Part shown: one piece after another, positions 20,046 through 28,848 of the stretch
How the letters are laid out: each line of letters opens with the position of its first letter
Position numbering within the stretch: position 1 is the first letter of the stretch
Assembly: GCA_030622545.1 (NCBI GenBank)
Contig: JAUXGA010000001.1
Location: forward strand, 124,001-188,000
Length of the DNA stretch: 64,000 nt
Reading direction: 5' to 3'
Source: a bacterium
GTDB taxonomy: Bacteria > Electryoneota > RPQS01 > DYHQ01
Program-made: the position numbers and the translations under genes
Notes under the pieces: generated by a model
What the model saw: only the letters and a program-made list of their open reading frames with translations
Database searches by the model: none
Told to the model about the DNA's origin: nothing

Positions 20046-20519
20046 ATGGAAAATCCTGTCACATATTACAAGAAATTCTGGGCGATTAGACGGCAGGGAC
20101 CGCAATTTCTTCCTTTACCAAAAGCCCATCAAGCTGTCAAGGACATTTCCTGCGATCCCGAACAAAGAATCGGCGCGGTATGGTCGATTCAAGATTACTG
20201 GGAACCACGGGATGGCCCAAGCGATATTGATATGGTGTTTGATATTGATTCACAGGATAGGATAGGTGATGCGCGACGGCTAGTTGATTTTCTGGCAGGA
20301 TATTTCCATCTGAATGAAGTGCAGATCCGGATCTATTTCACCGGCAGTAATGGCTTTCACATCTGCGTACCCCATCAGGTCATTGCGAATCCACTTGATC
20401 CGTACACCATGACCGATATAAGGGAAAGCGCGCATCGCATTGCCGGCATGGCTGGTATCATTCCTGATATGAAAATCTACAAGATGGGCGCGTCGGCTAT
20501 TGTACCACCACACGTCTGA
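20046..20519 (+). CDS. Archaeo-eukaryotic-type (AEP) primase domain, N-terminal part, ending at an in-frame TGA
   Basis: MVFDIDSQD and YFTGSNGFHI catalytic motifs; same reading frame continues after the TGA. Confidence 0.8.
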   Translation: MENPVTYYKKFWAIRRQGPQFLPLPKAHQAVKDISCDPEQRIGAVWSIQDYWEPRDGPSDIDMVFDIDSQDRIGDARRLVDFLAGYFHLNEVQIRIYFTGSNGFHICVPHQVIANPLDPYTMTDIRESAHRIAGMAGIIPDMKIYKMGASAIVPPHV

Positions 20520-20534
20520 CATTTCAAAACTGGT

Positions 20535-23078
20535 TTGTACAAGATTCCTCTATCCATTGAAGAACTGTTTAGCCACGACTTAACCGTATTTAAAGAATGG
20601 GCAAAAGACGACCGACAGCTTGAAGATCAGGGAAGTCCAGGGCTGTGTGATGAACTGGCGCGTTTTGTGGCTGACGTGCATGAATCGTTACAGCGGACCG
20701 AAGCGCAAGAATCCCGCACTATCCGACCGGCACGTGTAGCCACTAGAAGGGATGAAGGCGACCGGGAAGCCGCTACCCCCATCATTTCTGAATATGGCGT
20801 TGACATCGAAGAATATCTTCAAGACAAAGTCGAAAATGCACAACGCAGTCGCGATGAACTTAATGCCAGCTGTCCTTTCCACCATCCAGACACAAATCCC
20901 AGTTGGTCGATCAACCTAAAGACCGGTCTGTCCCATTGCTTTTCCTGTGACGACAGGGATTACAATTTTGAACAACTGATTGAAGCAGCAGGATGGAATC
21001 CCCCAAACGGATTGCTACCCACTATTCAATGGGGATTGCTCAGGGCGAAGTGGCTCTACAAAGAATTGAAGGAATGCAGGCGTCCCGAAGAAAGATTTCA
21101 GGCTAACCTTGATGCGAATTCAGTCCGCATACTAGGTGAAGTGTATAAAGTAATACGCGACAGGCTCGAAGACCGCTACAAGGCAGTTGAACCTAGATAT
21201 CGATCTGACTGGACGTTAGTTGTCAAGGCTCTGTGCCGTAACCTTAATGATATTGCCATTGTGCCAGCAGCACCGGGGAATTTCAAAACCTCTATTTACC
21301 GTACATATCTCGAAGGACTTCGCCGCCTAGATCGATACTATGGCGCTATAGTGGTATTGCCTTTACAGGATGACGCTGAAGCCTTAGCTAGCGAAGCTGA
21401 CCGTTTCGTGCCGGGGGAACAGAATGTAAGTGGAAGAACCGTCTATCCCATGCTGGGCTATGCCAAAGAAATCTGCACGGCTTACTGTTACGTTAACTGT
21501 GACCGAAGTCCCAAGGGCGATGGAACCTTACCGGAATGCAACGGCTGTGAACACTATGAAGGCAGGGGATTCGAAAAATATAAGCCCTCGCAGTGCGCCA
21601 TGTGCCAGAATTATAACTGCCGTGTGAAATACAACAAGGAACGACAGCGTCATAGTCCCATCTTGGCGATTACCCATGCGCGTCTGGCCATGCAGGATAT
21701 ATCAGATTTGCTATTCTGGCAGGATTCAAGTGGGCATCGGCATCCCCGAAAAGAAATTATCATCGATGAAGTACCAAAATTCATTGACGTGAAGACGTCA
21801 AGATATGATGAACTGATCCACTTTCTGGATCGATTGCATGCCCACCATAAGAAGAATCCCCATGACGGTTTATACTTGCCCATTATGAACACACTGCGGC
21901 GGCAATTAGAACAACTACGGGCATCCGATGATGAACAAGACCAGGGATTCATTCCGCCCATAAGTCCGGACTACGGGATCGGTGATGCCTATATTAATAC
22001 CGTGCACAACGTCGTGGAAGACGATAATGATATTCTGCTACTAAGCTTGGGATTAATCAGAAAAGGCGGAACCTATCGAAGGGACAACTTGGGTTTGCAT
22101 ATCAACTACGGTTACAGGACACTGGATTTGTCTTTGGATGTGAAGACAACCATTTTAGATGGAACCGCACTGGGCAATGTCCACTACGATGTGCTTCTGA
22201 ACAGCCGGCCTGGCGTTCGCTTTCTGGGATCGTACCAGCCAAGGAATATCGATAAGCTTGTAATCCGATTGGACGCGGATAGAAGCATATCCAAGACTTC
22301 CCTTAGCAAGAATGACTGTGCGAATCTGAACATGTTTGCCCAGGAAATTAGCCGTCTAATGACCCATGTTCACCCCGAAGAAAGGGCTTTCGTCTTGACT
22401 TTCAAAGGATGGGAAGATAAGATTGAAGCGCACCTATCTGATGAAGTAAAGGCAAGGTGCCAGACAAGGCACTATGGCCAGACCCCCGGATCCAATGACT
22501 TCCGCGACGCTACGGTGATGTTCTTCGTAGGGAACTTACGATATCAGGAAGATCAGTACCTGGCCCAAGCAGCCGTCCTGTACGGAAGGGAAGTTCTAGA
22601 TGTACCTGATGCTGAATCAGGCCCTGATAAAGTGCGCAGGTTCTTGAATGGCCATGCGGAACATTACCGGGAACAGTCCTGGCTGGTGGATGTGGTGCAG
22701 CAGATATACCGAACACAACTGCGGGAATATGGGATCAAGGGTCACGTGACGGTGTACATGGGCAATAGGGACATGGAATTCATCCGGCGGTTAAGAGATT
22801 CACTGGAAGGGATAGAACCGGAACAGTGGCATTCGGTGCTAAGCGCACCTGATAGCAGCAGGCGCTTGGTAAATGCGTTGATAGAAGCTTTCTGTGACCC
22901 CGGTGTTGACAAAGTATCTAAGGGGCATATCCGGGAAGCGGCGGGGATGAACGACAAACGCCGACTGACTGATGCACTTGGGACACCGTACACCAAGTGG
23001 TGGATTGACCAGCTTGGGATTAAGGTGCAGCACCAGACTTTCGTCTGGGGCCAGCCATCACGGGGCATCCACAGCTAA
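20535..23078 (+). CDS. Continuation of the primase plus CHC2-type zinc finger and helicase-like domain
   Basis: HFKTGLYKIPLSIEEL just after the TGA; CPFHHPDTNPSW...HCFSCDD zinc motif; PAAPGNFKTS P-loop-like and IIIDEVPKF. Confidence 0.75.
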   Translation: MYKIPLSIEELFSHDLTVFKEWAKDDRQLEDQGSPGLCDELARFVADVHESLQRTEAQESRTIRPARVATRRDEGDREAATPIISEYGVDIEEYLQDKVENAQRSRDELNASCPFHHPDTNPSWSINLKTGLSHCFSCDDRDYNFEQLIEAAGWNPPNGLLPTIQWGLLRAKWLYKELKECRRPEERFQANLDANSVRILGEVYKVIRDRLEDRYKAVEPRYRSDWTLVVKALCRNLNDIAIVPAAPGNFKTSIYRTYLEGLRRLDRYYGAIVVLPLQDDAEALASEADRFVPGEQNVSGRTVYPMLGYAKEICTAYCYVNCDRSPKGDGTLPECNGCEHYEGRGFEKYKPSQCAMCQNYNCRVKYNKERQRHSPILAITHARLAMQDISDLLFWQDSSGHRHPRKEIIIDEVPKFIDVKTSRYDELIHFLDRLHAHHKKNPHDGLYLPIMNTLRRQLEQLRASDDEQDQGFIPPISPDYGIGDAYINTVHNVVEDDNDILLLSLGLIRKGGTYRRDNLGLHINYGYRTLDLSLDVKTTILDGTALGNVHYDVLLNSRPGVRFLGSYQPRNIDKLVIRLDADRSISKTSLSKNDCANLNMFAQEISRLMTHVHPEERAFVLTFKGWEDKIEAHLSDEVKARCQTRHYGQTPGSNDFRDATVMFFVGNLRYQEDQYLAQAAVLYGREVLDVPDAESGPDKVRRFLNGHAEHYREQSWLVDVVQQIYRTQLREYGIKGHVTVYMGNRDMEFIRRLRDSLEGIEPEQWHSVLSAPDSSRRLVNALIEAFCDPGVDKVSKGHIREAAGMNDKRRLTDALGTPYTKWWIDQLGIKVQHQTFVWGQPSRGIHS

Positions 23079-23142
23079 GAAAGCCAAGGCCCAGGGCGGC
23101 CGGAAGCCCAGTCATCCCTGTGGTGACTTGTCTTGCTTTTGC

Positions 23143-23213
23143 AGCCCCAAAGTACCGGATCTTCTATGGCATATTTATAGGGAAACCGGTACTTTGACAA
23201 AGGTGCCGGGGCT
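23143..23213. ncRNA. Strong nested hairpin in a long non-coding region (possible structured RNA or replication site)
   Basis: AGCCCC(23143-48)/GGGGCT(23208-13) enclosing AAAGTACCGG(23149-58)/CCGGTACTTT(23186-95). Confidence 0.35.
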
Positions 23214-23857
23214 AAAGGCAACAAGACCACAACAGGACTATGGGCACCTTACGGCCCTGGACTGCTTAGCCTGCCACCACCCATAAGGGCGTAAGCCCAA
23301 GCCAAGTACCACAGGGCAAAAGCTGTCCTTGCGGCCGGGATCCCCTTGCTTACCACCCCCCATGCGGGCATCCGCAATTAGATCCCTTGCCGAAGGCAGC
23401 CCACCTTAGTTTCCTACCCCTAAAAGGCCACATATCTTACACTGATATCCAGTCCCATCCAGCCATCCCCAGCGCCCTTCACACCGACTTCCCCCGGCTT
23501 CGTCCATCTGAAAGCAGCATATCCGAAACTTTCGCATCAGGCACGCAGTCACACAGCAGCCATTCAAGCTTTGTCCCATAAGAACAGCTATTTACATCAA
23601 TGCTGCTTGCTGCTGTTTTTGGCCGTTTACGTGACGGATTTACCGTGACTTGGCCGCCCTTGACCCCGAAAGCGAAGCCATCCTAAAGGCCTTTCGAACA
23701 CCAAGCAGCAAATCCCTTCCTTCTATAGAAATCCCACACACATATTTTTGCAGACCAGGTCCTTGCCAGACTTGGGACGAATCCCATAGAGGCCTGAATT
23801 TGGATTATATTTCCCAAGCCCTATTCTTGGGTGAGTCGACTTAATCCGAAACGTTCC

Positions 23858-23887
23858 GAGCCCCCCACCCCTTCGTGGAGGGCTTTT
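23858..23887 (+). terminator. Intrinsic terminator upstream of Rad52-like gene
   Basis: AGCCCCCCAC/GTGGAGGGCT then TTTT. Confidence 0.65.
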
Positions 23888-23931
23888 TACATTCACTGTT
23901 CAACCCATCAACCCAACAAAAGGAGACCATC

Positions 23932-24588
23932 ATGGAAACCACAGACACAACAAAAGCAACCGGTAACGGTAAGCTGAATCTTGAGGCCCTGACCAAGCCC
24001 TTCGAGAGCGAGGTGATTCAGCAGAGGAAAGGTCGCTTCGGCCAGATGCTTGATTACGTAGGAGCGCACTATGTCATCGAGCGTTTGAATCAAGCAATGG
24101 AAGGAGAATGGTCCTTCTGTATTCGGGAGCACGTGATCCTTGAGGATGAAGTGATCGTCATAGGAGAGCTATCTTCGCACGGAATCAGTCACCAGCAATT
24201 TGGGTCTTCGTCGATTACACGGGGCAAGCAGGACAATCAACCCATTTCCATTGGCGATGATTTGAAAGGAGCCGCATCGGACTGTCTGAAGAAGTGCGCC
24301 ACGCAATTCGGTGTGGGACTTCACCTTTATGGCCTTGAGATCAAGCCCAACGGGAACGGAGGCAAGGAACCCACTACACCGCATCTGGAGGAAGAAGAGC
24401 CCGAAGAGCAATCCCATCGCGTCACCAACGCCCAAATGAGCAAGATCTTCCAGATCGCAAAACAGAAGGGCATCCCCCAGAATCAGCTGATCAAGAAGAT
24501 CCGCAATCGCTTTTCCAAATCCCTGTATGCACTGACCACACACGAGGCAGACGAGCTACTGACAATCCTGGAGGACGTGCCGTTGTGA
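23932..24588 (+). CDS. Rad52/22-like single-strand annealing protein
   Basis: RKGRFGQMLDYVGAHYVIERLNQAMEGEWSF...IGDDLKGAASDCLKKCATQFGVGLHLY; RBS AAAGGAG before METTDTT. Confidence 0.85.
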   Translation: METTDTTKATGNGKLNLEALTKPFESEVIQQRKGRFGQMLDYVGAHYVIERLNQAMEGEWSFCIREHVILEDEVIVIGELSSHGISHQQFGSSSITRGKQDNQPISIGDDLKGAASDCLKKCATQFGVGLHLYGLEIKPNGNGGKEPTTPHLEEEEPEEQSHRVTNAQMSKIFQIAKQKGIPQNQLIKKIRNRFSKSLYALTTHEADELLTILEDVPL

Positions 24589-24612
24589 ATGTAACAAGAA
24601 TTATCGTATCGT

Positions 24613-24649
24613 AAGGCCCCGGCTTCATAAGAAAGTCGGGGCTTTTTTT
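24613..24649 (+). terminator. Intrinsic terminator
   Basis: GCCCCGGCTT...AAGTCGGGGC followed by T7. Confidence 0.75.
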
Positions 24650-24678
24650 ATGCCATCAACCCAAGAAAGGAAACTATC

Positions 24679-25440
24679 ATGTCACAGAAAACAATCGAAT
24701 CCCTGGATCCCTTTGCCGCTGTGCAGAAGGTTCCCCTATTTACCGAGAACGGAGCGCAGTCTTCCCGTTATGCCGTGATACTTGATCCCTACTGTGAGAA
24801 CAGAGAGGTTGGTATCGTATCCGGTGACTATCAGCTGGTCGAGAACCACACAGTCTGTGAGATCGCAACCGAAGTTCTGGACAAGACTGGCTATGACTAT
24901 CAGTTAGCCAAACATCTATTTGACGGCAAGCGATTCCAGCAGCGGTGGATCATCCCGGAGATCAACTTCGAGCCGCAGAAGGACGACATCGTCCAGATAG
25001 CCGTAGATGTTTTCAATTCCTATGATGGAAGTACCACTTTTGGACTGGCCTTCAATGCGCAGAGGTTAGTGTGTTCCAACGGAATGGTCGTTGACTTCCG
25101 CTTAGGGAGTTTCCGTTTCAAGCATTATGGGAACGAAGGCTTCACTGAGGAGCTATCTGAGGCAGCCATCACCATCAGAGAGCTATCGAACAAGATGCTT
25201 GGATTAGTCACTTGTCTAAAGAGAATTGTGGACATCCCCATCGAGAGAGCCGATATCCAGAACACCTTCCGTGAGTTGAAGCTACCGAAGACGTACACTG
25301 CGGATGTATTCATGGCGTTAGACGGAGATAACCTGTGGAGCTTGTACAATGCCTTTACAGGCGTCTTCACAAAGCAGGAGTCCTTCCGCGCTGAGACTTG
25401 GAACAGACAAGTATCAAGACATTTCCTTAGTGCTAATTAA
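24679..25440 (+). CDS. DUF932-like phage/plasmid protein
   Basis: IVSGDYQLVENHTVCEIATEVL and NSYDGSTTFGLAFNAQRLVCSNGMV are characteristic. Confidence 0.8.
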   Translation: MSQKTIESLDPFAAVQKVPLFTENGAQSSRYAVILDPYCENREVGIVSGDYQLVENHTVCEIATEVLDKTGYDYQLAKHLFDGKRFQQRWIIPEINFEPQKDDIVQIAVDVFNSYDGSTTFGLAFNAQRLVCSNGMVVDFRLGSFRFKHYGNEGFTEELSEAAITIRELSNKMLGLVTCLKRIVDIPIERADIQNTFRELKLPKTYTADVFMALDGDNLWSLYNAFTGVFTKQESFRAETWNRQVSRHFLSAN

Positions 25441-25460
25441 TCGAACGAATCAACACAATG

Positions 25461-25503
25461 AGGCGGCGTGGTCGAATAACACCGGCCGCGCCGCTTCCCT
25501 TTT
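25461..25503 (+). terminator. GC-rich hairpin
   Basis: GCGGCG...CGCCGC followed by TTCCCTTTT. Confidence 0.5.
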
Positions 25504-25521
25504 CCCAGAAGGAGGAACATC

Positions 25522-26328
25522 ATGAACTATGAAAACATCCCCGATCACATCAGCTTCAGTCAGGTGAATACTTACTTAATCTGTCCGCTGAGATATCGCT
25601 TCCAGTACATCGATAAAGAGGAGTGGCAATTCAAGCCAGCCGCCCTTACACTTGGTTCGGCCATTCATGCGGCTATCGAGAAGTACTACACCAATCACTT
25701 AGAGAGTAAGAGAACATCCATCACGGACCTGCAGGACGTCTTTGATACGAGACTTTATCAGGACTGTGCCGAAGTCGAGATGAAATTCAAGACGGGGAAG
25801 GATCCGGTAGAGATACAACAACAAGGTCATGCGATGTTAGACTGCTTCATGAAGAACGTCACCCCCGGAGAAGTGCTTGGTGTGGAGGAAAAGTTCACCC
25901 TGGACGTCGTGGACGGAGCAACTGGCGAAACCCTGGATGTGCCTTTAGTCGGGAGAGTGGATCTGATCGAGCAGACCGAGGATGGCAATATCGTCTTTGT
26001 AGATTACAAGACATCAAGTTCACGCTACAATGAAGATTCCGTGCAACGAAACTTACAGCTGACAGCTTACAGCCTTTGGGCGCGGGAGGCCTATTCAACC
26101 GGGAAAAAGGAGACCGTTCACCTGCGCTTTGATGTGCTGTTGAAGAACAAAACACCCTTGTACCTGAAATACGAAACACAGCGCACTTATCAGGATGCCC
26201 AGCGATTTGTGCGAATGCTGCTGATGATAAGTGAAGCGATTAGAGAGGAGCTTTTTTACCCAAGCCCAGGATGGCAGTGCGTGGATTGCCCATTCAAGGT
26301 AAGCTGTGTCGCTGATCCACTGGCGTGA
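25522..26328 (+). CDS. PD-(D/E)XK nuclease, RecB/Cas4-like
   Basis: HISFSQVNTYLICPLRYRFQYI, VFVDYKTSS catalytic core, CVDCPFKVSC C-terminal Cys motif. Confidence 0.85.
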   Translation: MNYENIPDHISFSQVNTYLICPLRYRFQYIDKEEWQFKPAALTLGSAIHAAIEKYYTNHLESKRTSITDLQDVFDTRLYQDCAEVEMKFKTGKDPVEIQQQGHAMLDCFMKNVTPGEVLGVEEKFTLDVVDGATGETLDVPLVGRVDLIEQTEDGNIVFVDYKTSSSRYNEDSVQRNLQLTAYSLWAREAYSTGKKETVHLRFDVLLKNKTPLYLKYETQRTYQDAQRFVRMLLMISEAIREELFYPSPGWQCVDCPFKVSCVADPLA

Positions 26329-26358
26329 GACGATAGAAACATATCCATTAATCCAAGA

Positions 26359-26396
26359 GGCCCCGAGGTGACAATAATCGCCTTGGGGCTTTTTTG
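26359..26396 (+). terminator. Intrinsic terminator upstream of integrase
   Basis: GGCCCCGAGG...CCTTGGGGC followed by T6. Confidence 0.75.
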
Positions 26397-27443
26397 TTTC
26401 AGGAGGGAAGAAAAGTGCCCAGTCTAAGAAAGCGAAAGTACCGAAGTGGAAAAGCGGCGTGGGTGATTTACTACCGTGTTGGAGGAAAGCTTTACCAGTA
26501 TACAATTGGGGATTTGAAAGCAAGCGAAGCTAGGAAAATCTATCATGATTTCTGTTCAAAGTACTTGCGGGGCATTGACCCCAGTGAAATTGAATCCATG
26601 AAATCCAAGTCACTATACCATGTCAGTGACCTTATGAACGAATATCTGCAATACAGTCAGACAAACAAAGCAGAAAACACGTGTCGAATTATACGTGAAG
26701 CCTTCAGGTATTTTCTTCGTTTCACAAGCGATATAGCGTTGGGAAGGGTGGACGTGCGTATCATAGAACGGTTCAAAGTGTGGAGGTTGGAATCGGTTAA
26801 ACCTACAACCTTGAACATCGCCTTTCGCGCCTTGAAAGCTGGTTTCCAATATGCTGTCAAGTTAGGTTGGCTTTCGAACAATCCATTCGCAGGTGTCAAA
26901 CAGGTTCCGGTACCCGAAGCAGACTATCCGGTGTACCTTTCACAAGAGGAAGTTCAAGAATTGTTGTCAGTGATTAACGACCAAGAATTCCGTCGGTTGA
27001 TTAGGTTCTACTTGCTGACAGGATGCCGTCGATCAGAAGTGGCGCTGTTGGATTGGATGGATATTGATATGGAGGGGAGAACTGTAGTGATCAGGTCACG
27101 GTCGGCAAAGAACAAGAGAAACCGAATCATTCAGGTGGGGGAGAAGCTATATGGACTATTGCTTGAACAAGGTCCGAAACCATCAGGAAAGGTGTTTCCC
27201 AGATGGAAGCCCTGTTCTATTACCAATATGTTCAGGCGGTACGTTGATAAGTGCGATTTCGGTCGCAAGATAACTGTTCATTCCTTGCGACACACAGCAA
27301 CAGTGCATTGGTTATTGGCAGGGGTTGATATTCACACGGTAAGTAAAATATTGGGGCACACATCCATTCGAATCACCGAGACAGTCTATGCGCATGTTCC
27401 TGCAGCGCGGAGGCAAGAGGCCATGGACAAATTGCCTTATTAG
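26394..27443 (+). CDS. Tyrosine recombinase/integrase
   Basis: TGCRRSEVALL, HSLRHT, HTSIRITETVYAH catalytic motifs; next to tRNA-Ser 3' end; GTG start near 26415 possible. Confidence 0.93.
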   Translation: MFQEGRKVPSLRKRKYRSGKAAWVIYYRVGGKLYQYTIGDLKASEARKIYHDFCSKYLRGIDPSEIESMKSKSLYHVSDLMNEYLQYSQTNKAENTCRIIREAFRYFLRFTSDIALGRVDVRIIERFKVWRLESVKPTTLNIAFRALKAGFQYAVKLGWLSNNPFAGVKQVPVPEADYPVYLSQEEVQELLSVINDQEFRRLIRFYLLTGCRRSEVALLDWMDIDMEGRTVVIRSRSAKNKRNRIIQVGEKLYGLLLEQGPKPSGKVFPRWKPCSITNMFRRYVDKCDFGRKITVHSLRHTATVHWLLAGVDIHTVSKILGHTSIRITETVYAHVPAARRQEAMDKLPY

Positions 27444-27454
27444 ATGAAAGTGTT

Positions 27455-27474
27455 GGCGCAGTGTTGGCGCAGAA
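27455..27474. repeat. 20-bp direct repeat, right copy (possible integrase arm site)
   Basis: ggcgcagtgttggcgcagaa, identical to 6350-6369. Confidence 0.7.
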
Positions 27475-27531
27475 TAAATTATGAGCACAAAGCCCCACTT
27501 CACGTGAGGCCTTAAGTTATTGATTATATTG

Positions 27532-27618
27532 CGGAGAGAGTGGGATTCGAACCCACGGTACGGTTGCCCGCACGCACGCCTTCCAAGCGTGTGCCTTCGA
27601 CCACTCGGCCATCTCTCC
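27532..27618 (-). tRNA. tRNA-Ser (anticodon GGA)
   Basis: Full cloverleaf, GGAGAGA/TCTCTCC acceptor, long variable arm, GGA in loop. Confidence 0.95.
27556..27609. repeat. 54-bp direct repeat, right copy (att core inside intact tRNA-Ser)
   Basis: Identical to 6242-6295. Confidence 0.9.
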
Positions 27619-27651
27619 AAAAGAACGTCTTATCAGAACAAGTATAAAAAA

Positions 27652-28011
27652 TCACGGGATCCGCGCAACCACAAAGATATATCGCAGGGGGGCGTCTCCG
27701 GAGTTGAATACATTGTGCCGCGTTTTAGGTGGAATGTAAACCATCTGGCCATGCTCGATTCTCTGTCGCGACATGCCTTCAGCTTCCACCTCGCCTGTGC
27801 CTTCGAGAATGACCAGCGCTTCTTCGTGTTGGCCGGTGGAATGCTCTCCCACGCTCTCTCCCGGATGGAGAGTAACCAGTCCGGATTTCATGCTGATGGT
27901 CTGAACACCATCAAGAATCGGGAAGAAATCGCTTCCATCTGTGGGAAGCGTGATTATAGCTGGAGCAAGGTCGCGGGTATCATCGGTCATAGTTGTAGCT
28001 TTCCCATGTGA
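27652..28011 (-). CDS. Cupin-domain protein
   Basis: LHPGESVGEHSTGQHEEALVILEGTGEVE...IPPKTRHNVFNSGDAPLRYIFV; start at MSHGKATTM to avoid overlap with tRNA-Ser. Confidence 0.85.
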   Translation of the reverse strand, partial: SHGKATTMTDDTRDLAPAIITLPTDGSDFFPILDGVQTISMKSGLVTLHPGESVGEHSTGQHEEALVILEGTGEVEAEGMSRQRIEHGQMVYIPPKTRHNVFNSGDAPLRYIFVVARIP

Positions 28012-28062
28012 CATGCGCCTGGAATTTCGTAGGGGCGGTGTCTGTAACCCGCCCGAGATTAG

Positions 28063-28150
28063 CGGAGAGGGAGGGATTCGAACCCCCGGTACGAACAAGT
28101 CGTACAACGGCTTTCGAGGCCGCCGCATTCGACCACTCTGCCACCTCTCC
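28063..28150 (-). tRNA. tRNA-Ser (anticodon CGA)
   Basis: GGAGAGG/CCTCTCC acceptor, long variable arm, CTCGAAA loop. Confidence 0.93.
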
Positions 28151-28152
28151 AA

Positions 28153-28192
28153 ATCTCCCCCCGTTTACGGGGGGATGTCAGGGGGGTCACCT
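28153..28192. repeat. Dispersed palindromic repeat, copy 1
   Basis: CCCCCCG..CGGGGGGATGTCAGGGGGGTCACCTTAT, near-identical to 54715-54754. Confidence 0.7.
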
Positions 28193-28215
28193 TATACAGG
28201 GGGGGTAACCTTAAT

Positions 28216-28719
28216 CTAACAAGGCTTATTCAACCAGTCCTTTAACGACTTCCTGACTTTCTCTTCAATCTTGCGAGCGATTTCTTCCCAGTCTTCGTCT
28301 TTTTTCTGTTCGTTTTTGTCGAGCCAGTCCTTAATTCCGGTACGCACGCTTTCTTCGATATTGCTTCCGATTTGATTGCAGTCGTCGTCACTGAATCGAT
28401 GCGTCTTCTTTTTCTTTTTCCCAGAGCAAGTCGGAGCGCCGATGCTGCAACAGAGTCCGAGCAAGAAACCCAGATTATACGGCCAGCCCGTGTTGTTGAC
28501 TTCGTAGATGCTGACATCACCGTTGAACAGGCTGATAATAAAGGTAACGATAATAATCAATCCGTGCCACAGTCCCGCCCAGAATCCCGCTGTTTCTCCG
28601 GGATGAATGTCCTGAGCCCACCGTTCATTCCCCGGCGCGCACCCCATGAAAATCAGTGCCACGATTAAGAGCAGCGCCAGAATCAGATAACGTTTATCTA
28701 TCGACATGATTCCCCTCAT
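28216..28719 (-). CDS. Hypothetical lipoprotein-like membrane protein
   Basis: LIFMGCAP lipobox-like signal, TM segment, charged C-terminal helices. Confidence 0.6.
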   Translation of the reverse strand: MRGIMSIDKRYLILALLLIVALIFMGCAPGNERWAQDIHPGETAGFWAGLWHGLIIIVTFIISLFNGDVSIYEVNNTGWPYNLGFLLGLCCSIGAPTCSGKKKKKTHRFSDDDCNQIGSNIEESVRTGIKDWLDKNEQKKDEDWEEIARKIEEKVRKSLKDWLNKPC

Positions 28720-28848
28720 TTTATATGATTCGCCGCGGTGTATGTATCATGCGCCCGCGAGAGCAAACCCGGTAGTGCCGCACGGCCGTGCGCTTGGGTC
28801 GGCTGCAAGCAGGGTATGTTCATGAACAAATATTTATCTCCCACCACT

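Noticed and set aside
19622-20062. 146-aa Cys-rich minus-strand ORF between TetR and primase
   Set aside because: Overlaps a strong 13-bp hairpin and the primase start; no RBS or homology I can recognise
27312-27620. 102-aa minus-strand ORF (MERWPSGRRHTLGRRACGQPYRGFESHSLRN...)
   Set aside because: Translation of tRNA-Ser plus antisense of the integrase; RRHTLGRRACGQPYRGFES is a known type of tRNA-derived false ORF
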